From positions 992,001 to 1,056,000 of the forward strand of contig NBBA01000007.1 in the NCBI GenBank assembly GCA_002794785.1: 64,000 nt of DNA. The letters run 5' to 3'. Below are positions 33,860-45,467 of the stretch, one piece after another; position 1 is the stretch's first letter, and each line of letters starts with the position of its first letter. The notes beneath the pieces are model-generated. The model saw nothing but the letters and a program-made list of their open reading frames with translations, made no database searches and was not told the origin of the DNA. The translations under genes and the position numbers were made by a program. This stretch comes from Coniferiporia sulphurascens (Eukaryota; Basidiomycota; Agaricomycetes; Hymenochaetales; Hymenochaetaceae).

Positions 33860-35880
33860 GACTCCTCCATCTGTTTGAGGATGGGTTTGCCCTCAAGTGC
33901 CTCCAGGATTTGGTGGTATCACTTTTTGCTGGGGCAGGACAGAAGGATGGCGGGGTGGTCGCCCTTGCAGTTTTTGCAGTAGCGAGGGTGGGGGCATGGG
34001 TCCACTTCAGCCACAGCATCTGAGGCACAGTGGGCGCAGTTCTTATGGTGGTTGTGGGTAAGGTGATTACCCCCGCAGTCTGCACAGCAGGCTTAAGCAC
34101 GGCACCCCTTGGTCCCATGTCCGAGGCCTTGGCAGCACTCACATTGGGTGAGGCTGGGGCGAACAGGAGGGACGGAGAGGTGGAGGGAGGAGCCGAAGAG
34201 CCAAACCTGTGGGCACTTAAGGAGGCGCTCCTGTATGGATCCGTCCGGGTCGACAAAGGAGAAAGCAACCAGGCACTTGCTCAGGGAGGGCAGGTGTTCA
34301 GGGGTTGTGGCGAAGTGGGGGGCGACTACGAAGTCCAGGAGGCGAAGTGATGGGTTGTTCATGACTTCTGCCAGGAGGACAGCCTTGGAGATGGTGTGCT
34401 TGTTTTGGCCGAAGTGGTAGTCCTTGCATGGTACCATAGAAATTCGCAAGGAGGACCTAGGCTGGACACAGGAGGGGGTTAGTTGGAATACCTCAGGGGC
34501 CTCGGCCCCTTTGGTGGTGCATCTATCATGCATGTGGTGCAAAAAAGCATCTGCATGCCGATCAATGATTGTGGCTGTGGAGGGGTTAGCCGAGTATGGA
34601 TGTTGGGCAAATGTGGTTACAAGATTCCCCTTCACATTAAATGAAGAGGAGAGAACTGTAACTTGGTCTGCCATCGGGAGGGAGGCAAAGAAATCACGTG
34701 CTATTTTTGTGAGGACCATGGCGGGTTTCTGGAGGTGTGCTGAGAGGCCTGTGACTGGTGATAGGACCAGCATTGGGTCCTTGGCATACATCATGGGAGG
34801 GGGGGGCACCTGCCATGTGCGCTTCTTCTTTTTCTTTTGCGCCGGGTTGATGACTGCCCCAGCGGCAGGTGCCACTGGGGTGGGGTTGGTGGATGTTGGG
34901 GGGGCTGCTGCTGTGGCCACCTGGGCATAGGAGGTGGGGGCGGCTGGACTTGTCACCTGGGGGGTGGGCTGTTGCTGTTGCTGCTGCTGTTGTTGGGGGG
35001 CAGGCCTAGAGCTGAGGGAAGACATCTGACAAGAAATGGAAGCCACATCAGTAGTCAGGCATTTGACCACATCGATCAGCGCCTTCATCTCCAGGGTCAT
35101 GGGGTTGGTGCCAGGGGTCCGGGAGGTAACCGGGGGCCTTTCCTGGGGGCGATTTGGCTGGAAGGGGTATGGGAGGTCGAAGCCTCCCTCCCCTGTGTGC
35201 TGGTAGGCAACAATCGCATCGAACATTGCCCGTGTTGGGTGGAGGTCATCCTTCCTGGCCCTGTGAAGGGTGTCGAGTGTCTTGAGTGCAACGTAAGCTG
35301 TCTGCCCAAGGAGTTGTGCCACCGCTTGTTCATGGCTTTCGCCAGGGGCAGTGTTGGCTACGGCTTCGAAATAGCCGGAGTGCAGGTCAGTGATGGCATC
35401 CAGAAAGCCATCCAGTGGGCTGCAAGCCATGCTTGGGCGGGGGCAGGGGGTGTGGGGCGATAGGGCCGTTGCGTCCCGCTTTTGTGAGGCGGCAGGCAAT
35501 GGTGTCTGGTATGGGGGGTCTGAGTTCAGGAGGTAGTCCTCTTCGTTTCCAGCGTCATACTCGTGGGACTCGACAGCGTTGGAGGCGGCTGACAGGGGAC
35601 GGCTACTAAACTGCTCGAACATGGCTGTGAAGGCCGCATTCGAGATGCCAAGAGTGGGGGAGGGAGCAAGGCGGAGGGCGTCCAGCGACGATTCTGGGGC
35701 GGGTGTCTGGGTGGAGGGCTGGGCGTAGGGTATGGGGGTCGTCTCGCATTGAGTGGCGATGTGAGCTTCGGTGGCCAGGTTAGCGGCCGTCTCGGCGGCC
35801 CTTGCGGTGGCTAGGCTAGCCGATGAGGATGAGGGGATGGTAGGTCTTGTGCGATGAAGGGCACCACAGTAATCTGACAT
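33856..35880 (-). pseudogene. LINE O ORF1 (gag-like)
   Basis: Starts MSDYCGALHRTRPTIP at 35880 and stays open for 595 codons to a TAA at 34093-34095 (CAA to TAA), just after the first zinc knuckle (CECCQGLGHGTKGC, itself with Arg-to-Cys). Polyglutamine run at about 34970-34995, Lys-rich patch, WQVPPPPMMYAKDP, DFVVAPHFATT and VWLFGSSL. The remaining knuckles and end lie at 33856-34090 with a frame change. ORF1 ends with TGA overlapping the ORF2 ATG (ATGA at 33856-33859). The N-terminal half is one of the best copies in the window. Confidence 0.9.
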
Positions 35881-35942
35881 GGGGGAGTTTTAGCTGCCCA
35901 CGCTAGTGAGATGATGGTGGTTACTGGTCAAGAAGGATGGAG
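35881..35942 (-). promoter_or_regulatory. LINE O 5' leader (62 nt)
   Basis: Sense CCATCCTTCTTGACCAGTAA…GGCAGCTAAAACTCCCCC-ATG. It is nearly identical to the leaders of LINE C (gamma) and LINE K (alpha), although the ORF1 N-termini of the three subfamilies differ. Confidence 0.7.
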
Positions 35943-38278
35943 GTGCCCGTCATTGTGCATTGCACAAAACTGGGTGGGGGCTCTGCTCCCCGAAGGGTGC
36001 CGAAGTGTGAAGAGCCCCTATTGGGTTAGAGAAACAAAAGGAGAAGGAGGAATACATATTGCTACGAACTAACCAGGCAGACGAGGGCAGGCAAAGTAAG
36101 AAGCTTAGAATTGTGAAAGGGATGGCAAGAGCGCCGGCCGGGACATATTCATAGGAATTCGAAGGGCAGGCTTCAAGCGGAAGGAAAAGGGGGAGTCATA
36201 CCTGATAGCTCCAATAGGGCCGGGTCCGAGTCCTGGGTTCTAGGTCCGAGCATATGACGCATGTAGTCCCGTAGGAGGTCCAGGTCCATGTCTTCATCGG
36301 TGGGGTGGCCGTCTAAGTCCATTGTGGCAAAAGATAGCCTGATGGCGCCTGCAGTGCAGTCAGAGGGGCAGTTTAGGTGCCCTGTCAGCTTAAGCCAATG
36401 GCACAAAACTGGGAGGTGGTGTTCGTCAGCCCACTCGGAATGGTGGACCGGGAGAGGGTCCCAAGGTGGCCATACCCGTCATATCCATGAGTGGAAGGTG
36501 CTGCAGCCACCAAGGATGTGGGCAGTCGACTGCGCAGGCCAAGGGGGGTGGTTGTACCACCTGCAGTGCGAGATCAGGCCATGCCGGCGCTGGTAGGTTG
36601 AGTCAAAACTCAGCCAGTAGCCCCCGTAGGGACCGGCGTGGCAGAGGACTTGAGCGGCTGCGGATAGCTCACTCCAGGGGTGGTCGACCGAGTGCATGAG
36701 TAGCTTTCGGGGTCGTCAGGATGGGAGGCCATGTACTGCTAAGTATTTATTGGTGGTGGAGGCAAGAGGGCGGGTGAGCAAAAGCGTCCATCGGTCCATG
36801 AGGGTGTGGACAGCGACTTCTTTTAGCACGGAGGTGGAGGGCTTTAGGTCAGATGGGGGGAGCTTGGTCGCCAGTTTCGCTTCCAGGTCAGCCCATTCGT
36901 TACCGGGGATGTCCGAGTGTCTGGGACACCACACAAAGTGAACGGTGAGCTGGGGGTACGAGTCCAGCAGAGTCTCCACACCCGCTTTCCAAATGTGAAG
37001 GAGATGGGCCCCAGGAGTGGCGGGCCATGTGCGGAGGAGGTGCAATGCAGTCAGTGAATCAGATAGAAAGAAGATATCTGATGCGACATGCAGTTGTGCC
37101 AGGAGGCAGTGCGCCACCCAGCCCGGGGCCATAGCGAGGGAGAACTCCTCAGTGTCTGTAGCAGTGGCACAGGTGGGGGACTCCAGTTGTCGTGACTGGA
37201 GGCGAGTGGGGCCTAGCATTGCACAGATGGCGGAGCCTGACTTGTCATTGATGCGAGAGCCATCCGTGAATACTTGGACATGGGGGGTGGTGCCTAGGGC
37301 TCAGGCAGCACACATGAATTGTTTTTGGGTGTCGGCACTGACCAGAGTGGTGGGGGTGGTGAAGTGGACTCAGCCATTGGTAAAGGCCAGGGGGTCCGTC
37401 CATGGGGGATGCGTGTATGCAGGGACTTGTTGAACCCAAGGGGCTTGGACCTGCAGAGAAAGGGAAAAAGGTCTGTTAGCTATGTTTTTAAATAATTTAC
37501 GGCCAATAGAGTGAGGGGTGCGCCACAGGCGTAGGGAATGGGTGGTCTTTATGTATTCAAAATAGAAAGAAAGAGGGGGAATGGAGCAAAGAAAATTAGT
37601 GGAATGGGGGGAGGTGCCCTTGAAGACACCCAGGATCCAGTGGCAGGCCATGTTTTGTACAGCCTGGAGGCGGTTTACCAGGGTTTTTTGTTGGCAGCCA
37701 TGGTACCAAACTGGGGCTCCCCATGAGAGGACAGAGCGGACACAGGAGGTATAGAGGCGGCAGAGGAGGAGGGCCGAGATGCCGTGTTGGGTGTTGCCCA
37801 GTATGTGGAGGGCAGTGAGGGTGGAGAGCCCCTTGGAACGCATGTGTTCAACATGGGGCTTGAAAGAGAGGCCCGGGTCCCACCAAATTCCCAACCACCA
37901 GAGCGGGATTGAGGGGCGGATCAGGGTGTTGGGGTCGACCTGTACACCAGCAGTGTCCCAGCCATCATAGCCAGTACGTCACCAGGGAGGGTGGAAGTGG
38001 AGACACTCTGTTTTGGCCACCTCAATGTTGAGACCAATGGTGCCGAAGAGGGTGTCGAGTTGTTGGTAGGTGCGGGCGAGGGCACGGCAGTTGGATGCCA
38101 CTGAGGGACCTATGCAGATTAGTAAATGGTCGTTGATGTATGCTAGGGTGGTAGTGCCGGCTTGGTGAAAGCGCTGGAGGACCATGCCTGTGAAGATAGT
38201 CAACAGGATGGGGGAGACCAGCGATCCTTGAGGGGTGCCGAAGTCGGGTTTTGGTGCGGTGGGGAGGGTGGTGCCATC

Positions 38279-38717
38279 CTTCGACTCAGCCTACCGGTGC
38301 AGACATGGCTTGATCTCCCACTGCAGGTGGCATAACCACCCACCTTGGCCAGCGCAGACGACTGCCCACATTTTGGGTGGGTGTACTACTTTCCAACCCT
38401 GGATTTGTAGCATTTGGCCAGCCAAAATCCCCCTCCCAGTCCACCACTCAGAATGGGCTGAGGAGAACCTTATCCCGGTTCTGCGCCAATGGCTTAGGCT
38501 AATGGGACAACTGAACCGCCTCTCAGACAGAACTGTGAGCACCATCCACTTGGCTTTCGCTGCGATGGAACTCGATGGCCACCCTACTGATGAGGACATG
38601 GACTTGGACCTCCTTCAGGACTACATGCATCGTATGCTCGGACCCCACACCCAGGACTCAGACCCGGCTCTCTTGGAGCTGTCAGGTGCGCTCCCACCCT
38701 TTTCCTCTGATTTGTGA
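38279..38717 (+). pseudogene. LINE I ORF2 C-terminal fragment
   Basis: Open from the truncation to the stop at 38715-38717. Codes FDSAYRCRHGLISHCRWHNH, HILGGCTTFQPW, WPAKIPLPVHHSEWAEENLI and DMDLDLLQDYMHRMLGPHTQ, ending LPPFSSDL. WPAKIPLP and WLRL mark it as beta. It includes the C-terminal Cys/His motif but no catalytic domain. Confidence 0.87.
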
Positions 38718-39037
38718 ATGCCATTTGGTCTCCTACTCATATGTCCCAGCCAGTGCTCTCACCCTCCCATTCTCCATTCTAAGCTACCTCCTTTGCCTGC
38801 ATTCATCTGCTTGGTATCATTGTAGTGATATGTATTCCTCCCTCTTCTTTTGTCTTGTACTAATAGGGGCCCTTCACACTTAGGCACCCTTTGGGGAGCA
38901 GGGCCCCCGCCCAGTTTTGTGCATTGCGCAATGACGGGCACCTCTGTTGTTATGTAGTTAGGGCCCCCCCTTCAGGGGGGCAGCTTGTAATTATGTAATA
39001 CTGCAGGAATAATAATAATAATAAAATAAATAAAAAA
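38279..39037 (+). mobile_element. LINE I (beta), 5'-truncated insertion in LINE N
   Basis: Plus-strand 3' end of ORF2, 3' UTR and tail (AATAATAATAATAATAAAAT-like, ends 39037). Perfect 15-bp target duplication GAGGGTGGTGCCATC at 38264-38278 and 39038-39052. Hairpins: GGGGCCCT/AGGGCCCC and CCCCCC-TTCA-GGGGGG. Confidence 0.95.
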
Positions 39038-39176
39038 GAGGGTGGTGCCATCAAAAGCTACAGTGACCTGCCGGTCTGTCATGAAAGACAAGCACCAGTT
39101 GGCCAGATCAGGCACACAACCAAGGTCTAACAGTTGTTGGTGGAGGAGTTGGAGGTGCACAGAATCAAAGAAGCCC

Positions 39177-39736
39177 TGTTAAGCTCAATGGTTACGTGGT
39201 GATTGACGTTGGGGCTTCCTGATCGTCTGTGCAAGTGGTTACGGCAACGGGGCTTCCTAGATGTTGTAAGTCGAAGATGATTGGCGATGGGGCTTCCTGA
39301 TCATCGATGTGGACGTGGTAGGCTTCTGTAGTGAGTCGGGTTACGATGAGGCAACTAGTGGCACACTGGCACACAGTAGATTGGTGGTAGCAGATAATGG
39401 GCTTGTATGAACAAAGAGCACAAGCTTAGGGCTTGTGCTACTGAAGTTACATGCTTATATGCTACTCTATGTGTTTGCTACTGTAGCGACTTGGTTAGGT
39501 GTGTTTACCAGACTAAGGAAGGTCATGGAAACTCAAGGAATGCCTTGGTAATACAAGTACGGTGATCAGTAAGCAAAGCACGTCATGATGGTGCAGTAAG
39601 GCGTCATCATGGCGTCTTATGGTGCAAGGCAGAATGAAGATGAGTAAGGCAGAGAAATGGGGGAGTTGCGCTGACTGATGATGACAAAGAGGAAGTGAGT
39701 CAGTGCAGTAGGAGAAAGTAAAAGGAAATTGTAACA
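39177..39736 (-). mobile_element. Solo LTR5 (560 bp), TSD AGCCC
   Basis: TGTTAAGC…TTGTAACA, flanked by AGCCC at 39172-39176 and 39737-39741, inserted in the RT motif A region of LINE N. Hairpin AGCACAAGC/GCTTGTGCT intact. Three GGGGCTTCC copies near 39212, 39249 and 39290. Confidence 0.94.
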
Positions 39737-41117
39737 AGCCCTGAATGTCGACCATGAGGATCGAACAAACAAGGCCCTCTGAGTGGGCACGTTCCACAAT
39801 CTGTAGGAGGTGTTGGGCAGCATCATAGACCGAATGGCCTTGACGCCCCCCATATTGGTTAGGTGGCAGCCAGTCCTGCGTGTTAGTGAGGTACTGGAGC
39901 CAGTTAGCAATTATCTTTTCAAGGAGTTTCCCTAGGGTCTCCTCAAGGGTTATGGGCCGGTATGAGTGTGGTGAGAAGGGGTCCTTCTTGTTAGGCTTCT
40001 GTAGCATCACCACCTTTGCTGCCCACCAGCACTCAGGGTGGTGCCCTAAGTGTGGACAGTCATTGAAAAGTGAGAGAATCTCATCGGGGTAGGTGTTGAC
40101 CACCCATTTCAGGGGTCGGTAGCCTATTCCCGAGAGGCCTGGAGCCGACAAGTTGGAGGTGTCGGACAGTGCCCCTGTGAGCTCCGACAGGAGTATGGGC
40201 AGGGCAGCTGGGTTGGGTGGTGGCAGCAGGGTGTTGGCCGCTGCATGGGGTGGGGGGGGCATGAAGAAAGTTTTGCAGAAGAGCTCACCTTTCTCCCCAT
40301 CTGTTTGGGTGAAGGAGCCATCTCGCCTCTTGAGCAAGGGGATGGGAGTTGGTCAGTTGCTCAGGCCGCGTTTGGCCCAGTTCCAGATGTTGGAGGCATC
40401 TGCTTCTGATGCCTGGTTGGCATAGAACTGCTGTTTGGCTGTCCTGACACCTCTTTTGAAGGCATGTCGAGCTGCTGCATGCTGGAAGGGGGTGGTGGCT
40501 GTTGTAATGGCGGATAGAAGATTCTTGCAGTGGGGTGACCACCATGGGACTTCCATTTTCAACAGTTTTGAGAGGCAGGTGAATGGCTGAAGGGCGGCGA
40601 CCATAGAGTCGATGACTGCCTTAGCTTTAATGTCCAGGTTGTGGGTGTTGAGCCCCAGTAGGCCGAAAGCTGCTTCGAGGAGGGGGAAGGTGATGTCGGT
40701 CCATTCCTCCTTGTCGGCTGGGAGGAGCCGGCGGGTTTTTAGAACCGGCAGGGGGGGCCGAAACAGCACTGACCACCTAAGGATGGCGTGGTCAGACAGT
40801 GGGGAGGGGTCGGAGGTAGCCGAATCTAGAATAGAGTCGGGGTTGACTGTGGGTGGGACCCAGATCATGTCAATGGGGTACCAGCGACAATTGCTGTTGG
40901 GCCACGAGTCACAGTCAGGAAGATGGGCAGGTGCCAGGCCATGCCCATGGAAAAAGTCATCGAGGGGTTGTGCCCCCAAGTCATCTCGTTGTGGGATGGG
41001 GAATTCGGACCATGAGTGGTGGCGACAGTTGAAGTCGCCCACCACAAGTAAAGTGGTGGCCAGTTCCGAGGAAAGTGAAAATATGAAGGACTCACCTGGG
41101 TACTGGGGGGAGGCGTT

Positions 41118-41679
41118 TGTTACAATTTTCCTCTACTTTTTCCCTAAATGCGCTGACTCACTTCTTCTTCATCATCATCAGTCAGCGCAACTCCCCCATT
41201 TCTCTACCTTACGCATCCTTATTCGCCTTGCACCATAAGACGCCATGATGTCGCCTTATTGCACCATCATGACGTGCTTTGCTTACTGATAGCCCTACTT
41301 GTATTACCAAGGCATTCCTTGGGGTTCCATGACTTTCCACAGTCTGGTAAACTACCCTACACAGGCCGCTACAGTAGTAAACACATAGAGTAGTATATAA
41401 GCATGTAACTTCAGTAGCACAAGCCCTAAGCTTGTGCTCTTTGTTCATACAAGCCCATTATCTGCTACCATCAGTCTACTGTGTGCCCCTTGGCCACTAA
41501 GTCGCTTCGTCGTAAACTGACTCCGCTCAGAAGCACCTCGCGTCCACATCGCCGATCAGGAAGCCCCATCAACGATCCCCCTCGACTTATGACATCTAGG
41601 AAGCCCTGTTGCCGTAACCACCAGTCCCGACGATCAGGAAGCCCCGACGTCGATCACCACATAACCGTTGAGCTTAACA
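41118..41679 (+). mobile_element. Solo LTR6 (562 bp), TSD GCGTT
   Basis: TGTTACAATTTTCC…GAGCTTAACA, flanked by GCGTT at 41113-41117 and 41680-41684, in LINE N endonuclease. The inner sequence downstream of the hairpin has diverged slightly (CGTCGTAAACTGACTCCGC). Confidence 0.94.
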
Positions 41680-41842
41680 GCGTTTTCACGGTCCGGGGGG
41701 TGCATGCCATAGTAGTTGCATACCCAGAGGGTGAGTTGAGATTGGACCTCCACTGTCAGTATGTCAGTGCCATGAGATGCAGTGCCGAGGATTGACCATG
41801 AAGTGGGGGGGAGGGCTCGGGAGACATGTGACTACCCTGGGG

Positions 41843-42402
41843 TGTTACAATTTTCCTTTACTTTTCCCTTACTGCACTGACTCACTTCCCTTTTGTCATC
41901 ATCAGTCAGCGCAACTCCCCCATTTCTCTACCTTACGCATCCTTATTCGCCTTGCACCATAAGACGCCATGATGATGCCTTATTGCATCACCATGATGTG
42001 CTTTGCTTACTGATACCTCAACGTGTATTACCAAGACCTTCCTTGGGTTTCCATGACCCTCCATAGCCATGTAAACAAACCTACACACAACCCTACAGTA
42101 TCAAACACATAGAGTAGCATATAAGCATGTAACTTCAGTAGCACAAGTCCTAAGCTTGTGCTCTTTGTTCATACAAGCCCATTATCTGCTACCACCAGTC
42201 TACCATGTGCCGTTGAGCCACTAGTTGCTTCGTCATAACCCAACCCTGCTCAGAAGCCTACCACATCCACATTGTCAATCAAGAAGCCCCACTGATGATC
42301 ACCTTCGACTTACAACATCTAGGAAGCCCTGTTGTCATCACCATCAGCCTCGACAATCAGGAAGCCCCAACATCGATCACTGCACAATCCTTGAGCTTAA
42401 CA
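41843..42402 (+). mobile_element. Solo LTR7 (560 bp), TSD TGGGG
   Basis: TGTTACAATTTTCC…GAGCTTAACA, flanked by TGGGG at 41838-41842 and 42403-42407, only 163 bp from LTR6 and in the same orientation. The intervening 163 bp is LINE endonuclease and both LTRs have their own duplications, so LTR6 and LTR7 are two insertions, not one provirus. The hairpin has one C-to-T mismatch. Confidence 0.94.
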
Positions 42403-42636
42403 TGGGGTGAACCTCGGGGGGTAGAACAGGTGTATAACCTGGGATGGTGGGGACATTAAAGACTGGGGAGCTGGCCGGGTCGGTGAGCGAGGGTTGCAGC
42501 CCTATTTGGTACCAGGGTGGTTCCTGTATAAGAATTAGGTGTGGGGGGGAGGGGTCAGTAGTAAGGACCGGGATTAGGGAATGAATTGCCGCTAGTGAGT
42601 GGGCAGCATTCCACTGTAGGATAGAGAGTGTCTCTA

Positions 42637-45140
42637 TCATATATCCTCCATCTGTTTGTCGGTGGGGTCGGCATTGAGGGCCTCTATGATTTGGTGGTAG
42701 CGCCTCTTCTTTGGGCATGTCAGCAGGGTGGCAGGGTGGTCGCCCTTGCAGTTGATGCATTGGCAAGGGTGGGGACATGTGTCGCCTTCGGGCACTGTGT
42801 CAGTGGTGCAGTGGGCGCACAATTTGCGATGGTTGTGGGTCAGATGGGCACCCGCACAATCAGTGCAGCAAGGTTGGGTGCGGCAGCCCTTGGTCCCATG
42901 CCCGAGGCCCTGACAATGCTCACATTGGGTGAGTGTGGGGCGAATGGGTGGGACTGAGAGCTGGAAGGCGGAGCCGAACATCCATACATGTGGCCTCTTG
43001 AGGAGGCATTCGTGGATGGAGCCGTCGGGGTTGACTGTTACAATTTTCCTTTACTTTCCCTTATGCGCTGACTCATTTCCTCTTCATCATCATCAGTCAG
43101 TGCAACTCCCCCATTTCTCTGCCTTACTCATCCTTATTTCATCTCGCACCATAAGACGCCATGATGTCGCCTTATTGCACCATCATGACGTGCTTTGCTT
43201 ACTGATACCATCACTTGTATTACCAAGGCATTCCTTGGAGTTCCATGACCTTCCATAGTCTGGTCAACAACCCGATACATGACCCTACAGTAGCAAACAC
43301 ATAGAGTAGTATATAAGCATGTAACTCTAGTAGCACAAGCCCTAAGCTTGTGCTCTTTGTTCATACAAGCCCATTATCTGCTACCGCCAGTCTACTGTGT
43401 GCCACTTGGCCATTAGTCGCTTCGTCGTAACCCAACTCGCTATAGAAGCCTACCGCGTCCACATTATCGATCAGGAAGCCCCACCGATGATCACCCTTGA
43501 CTTACGACATCTAGGAAGCCCCGTTGCCGTACCATCAGTCCCGACGATCAGGAAGCCCCGATGTCGATCACCGTGTAACCGTTGAGCTTAACATTGACAA
43601 AGGAGAAGGCCACAGGGCACCTGTCCAGGGTTGGCAGGTGGTCTTTGGTGGCGGTGAAGTGGGGGGCAACTATGAAGTCGAGGTTGAGGAGTGCCGGGTT
43701 GTGCCGGACTTCGGCCAGGAGGGCCTTCTCGGAGATGGTGTGTCCATTCTGGCCGAACAGGAAGTCCTTGCAGGGCACCATGGAGATGCGGAGTGCGGAC
43801 CTAGGGCGGACTCTGGACGGGGTTAGGGAGAAGGCAGTCGGGATAGTAATTCCCACTGTGATGCACTCTGTATGCATGTGGGAGGCATACGCCGCAGAGT
43901 GATGATCAATGATCATCTCTGTGGTCGGGTTAGCTGAGGATGGTTGTGCCACAAATGTGGTCACAATGTTTCCCTTCACATTAAATGAAGAGGAAAGGAC
44001 CGGGACACAGTCTGTGGTGGGGAGGGAGGTGAAAAACTCATGTGACACTTTGGTGAGGGCCATCGCAGATTTCTGGTTTTCGGCTTGGATGCTGATGGTG
44101 GGGGTGAGGACCAAGGTTGGGTCCTTGGCGTACATTGTGGGTGGGGGGGGCACCTTCTTCTTCTGCGCCAGGTTGATGACCGCTCCAGCAGCCGGGGCCA
44201 CTGGAGTAGGGTTGGCGGTTGTTGGGGGGGCCGCTGATGCGGCCACTTGTGCATAGGAGGTGGGGGCGGTGGTGATGGCGGCCTGGGGGGCGAGTTGCTG
44301 TTGTTGTTGCTGTTGTTGGCATTGGGCGGGCCTAGAACTGATGGAGGCCATCTGACATGAAATAGAAGCCACGTCAGTAGTCAGGCACTTGACTGCATCA
44401 GTCAGTGCCCTCATTTATGGAGTCACTGGGGCGGTGCCTGGGGTCCTGGTGGTGGCCGGGGCCCTTTGGGGGGGGCGAGCTGGGGCAAAGGGTTCCGGGA
44501 GGGCGATTTCTGCCCCCTCCCTTGTGAAGTTGTAGGCCATCACTGCATTGTGGTAGATGATGTCTTGGGGGTCTTTCCTTTCTTGTGCTATGTTGGCCAA
44601 GGTTTGTTGGACGTTCCAGAGGAGGTTGCCTACAAACTGTGCAGCCTTGATGTTGATGGTTGCCATGGTGGCATCCCTGGTGTGCTCATCGAAGTCATCC
44701 AGGGCACGGGAGAGGGCATGCATGAATCCCAAGGTATGGGGTTCATGCTGTTGTTGGGCAGGGGGTCCTCTCGGGGTGAGGGGTGACATGGCGGCTGAGG
44801 AGCATTTCCGCCTGAGGCTTGCGCCTCCCACCTGTTGCAGGGGGGTATGGGGGTCGACCGCCATTTCTGGGGTCATCTCACTGAATTCGTTGGAGCCATG
44901 GATCGACCCTACCAGGGCAGCTGGGGAGCCGGCTCGGGATGCTTGCCTTGACTCCAAGTGCGCCTGGGCAGTGAAGTCGTAGGCCGACACCAGTTGGGAG
45001 CCGCCGATGGCGGGGGAGGGTGCCAGGACGTCTGGGGAGGAGGTCGGGGCCAAGAGGGGGTTTTGAGAGTAGGGATTGGGGGTCATCTCATCTCATGTTG
45101 AGTGGAGGTGGGGCCAGGTTGGCGGCCGTTTCAGCAGCTC
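42637..45140 (-). pseudogene. LINE N ORF1 (gag-like), split by LTR8
   Basis: Knuckle region 42637-43035 is clean: CEHCQGLGHGTKGC, CTDCAGAHLTHNHR (last Cys is Arg), CINCKGDHPATLLTC, ending MEDI then TGA overlapping ATG. After LTR8 the frame continues right through DFIVAPHFTATKDH, IVTTFVAQPSSANPTTEM, the polyglutamine run (about 44292-44320) and SAYDFTAQAHLESRQASRAG up to 45086. Upstream of that a TGA breaks an AAETAANLA segment, and LINE M truncates the N-terminus at 45140. Confidence 0.87.
43036..43593 (+). mobile_element. Solo LTR8 (558 bp), TSD TTGAC
   Basis: TGTTACAATTTTCC…GAGCTTAACA, flanked by TTGAC at 43031-43035 and 43594-43598, in LINE N ORF1. Third plus-oriented LTR in LINE N. Hairpin intact. 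Confidence 0.94.
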
Positions 45141-45467
45141 TTTTTTTATTTTTATTTTTATTTTTAATTATTCCTGCAGTATTACATAATTACAAGCTGC
45201 CCCCCCGAAGGGGGGGCCCTAACTACATAACAATGGAGGCACCCATCATTGCGCATCGCACAAAACTGGGTGGGGGCTCTGCTCCCCTAAGGGTGCCAAA
45301 GTGTGGAGAGCCCCTATTGAGTAGAAAGAAAGAGGGAGAAGGTGGGATACATATCGCTACAAACAAACCAAGTGGGCAAGGGCAGGTAAAGTAAGAAGCT
45401 TAGAAGTGGGAATGGGGAGGCGAGAGTGCCAGCCAAGACGTATCTGTAGGAATCCGAAAGACAGGTG
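45141..45467 (-). other. LINE M 3' UTR, stem-loops and (AAAAT)n tail
   Basis: Upper stem GGGGCTCT/AGAGCCCC, terminal CCCCCC-TTCG-GGGGGG. The tail is a pentanucleotide array, unlike the TAA arrays of LINEs E, H and O. Confidence 0.8.

Larger units (their letters stand above)
29531..35942 (-). mobile_element. LINE O, subfamily beta, full length
   Basis: Uninterrupted 6.4-kb LINE with tail complement (TTA)n at 29531-29564, 3' UTR, ORF2 29857-33859, ORF1 33856-35880 and a 62-nt leader ending at 35942. It is the reference for the beta subfamily. No target duplication is seen: the left flank is LINE Q (plus), while the right flank is the 3' UTR of LINE N (minus). At the right junction about 4 bp (ATGG) are shared between the end of O and N. 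Confidence 0.93.
36173..42640 (-). pseudogene. LINE N ORF2: endonuclease, RT, RNase H, five insertions
   Basis: ATG at 42640 (MIETLSILQWNAAHS) in an ATGA overlap. Pieces from right to left: endonuclease 42403-42640 (IQEPPW), 41680-41842, then 39737-41117 (VGDFNCRHHSWSE, SDHAILRWS, linker, RT start with HSYRPITLEETLGK), LTR5, 39038-39176, LINE I, then 36173-38278 (rest of RT, RNase H). YVDD reads YIND (AAC codon 38132-38134, CpG-type). RNase H: FLSDSLTALHLL and WCPRHSDIPGNEWAD, with a break near 37245-37310. Ends LPPFPSA-like at 36173. Confidence 0.87.
35943..45140 (-). mobile_element. LINE N, subfamily gamma, split by one LINE and four solo LTRs
   Basis: Near full-length copy spread over 9.2 kb because it contains LINE I (38279-39037) and LTR5-8. 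The last 75 or so bases of its 3' end (terminal hairpin, CTGCAGGAATAAT and tail) are absent: the sequence starts within the 3' UTR directly at the 5' end of LINE O. The 5' end stops at 45140 in the N-terminal part of ORF1, cut by the tail of LINE M. It is the oldest-looking host element in the window by number of insertions. Confidence 0.9.

Noticed and set aside
41118..42402. LTR6 and LTR7 as the two ends of one small LTR retrotransposon (TRIM-like)
   Set aside because: Each has its own 5-bp duplication (GCGTT and TGGGG), and the 163 bp between them is LINE endonuclease sequence of the host copy.
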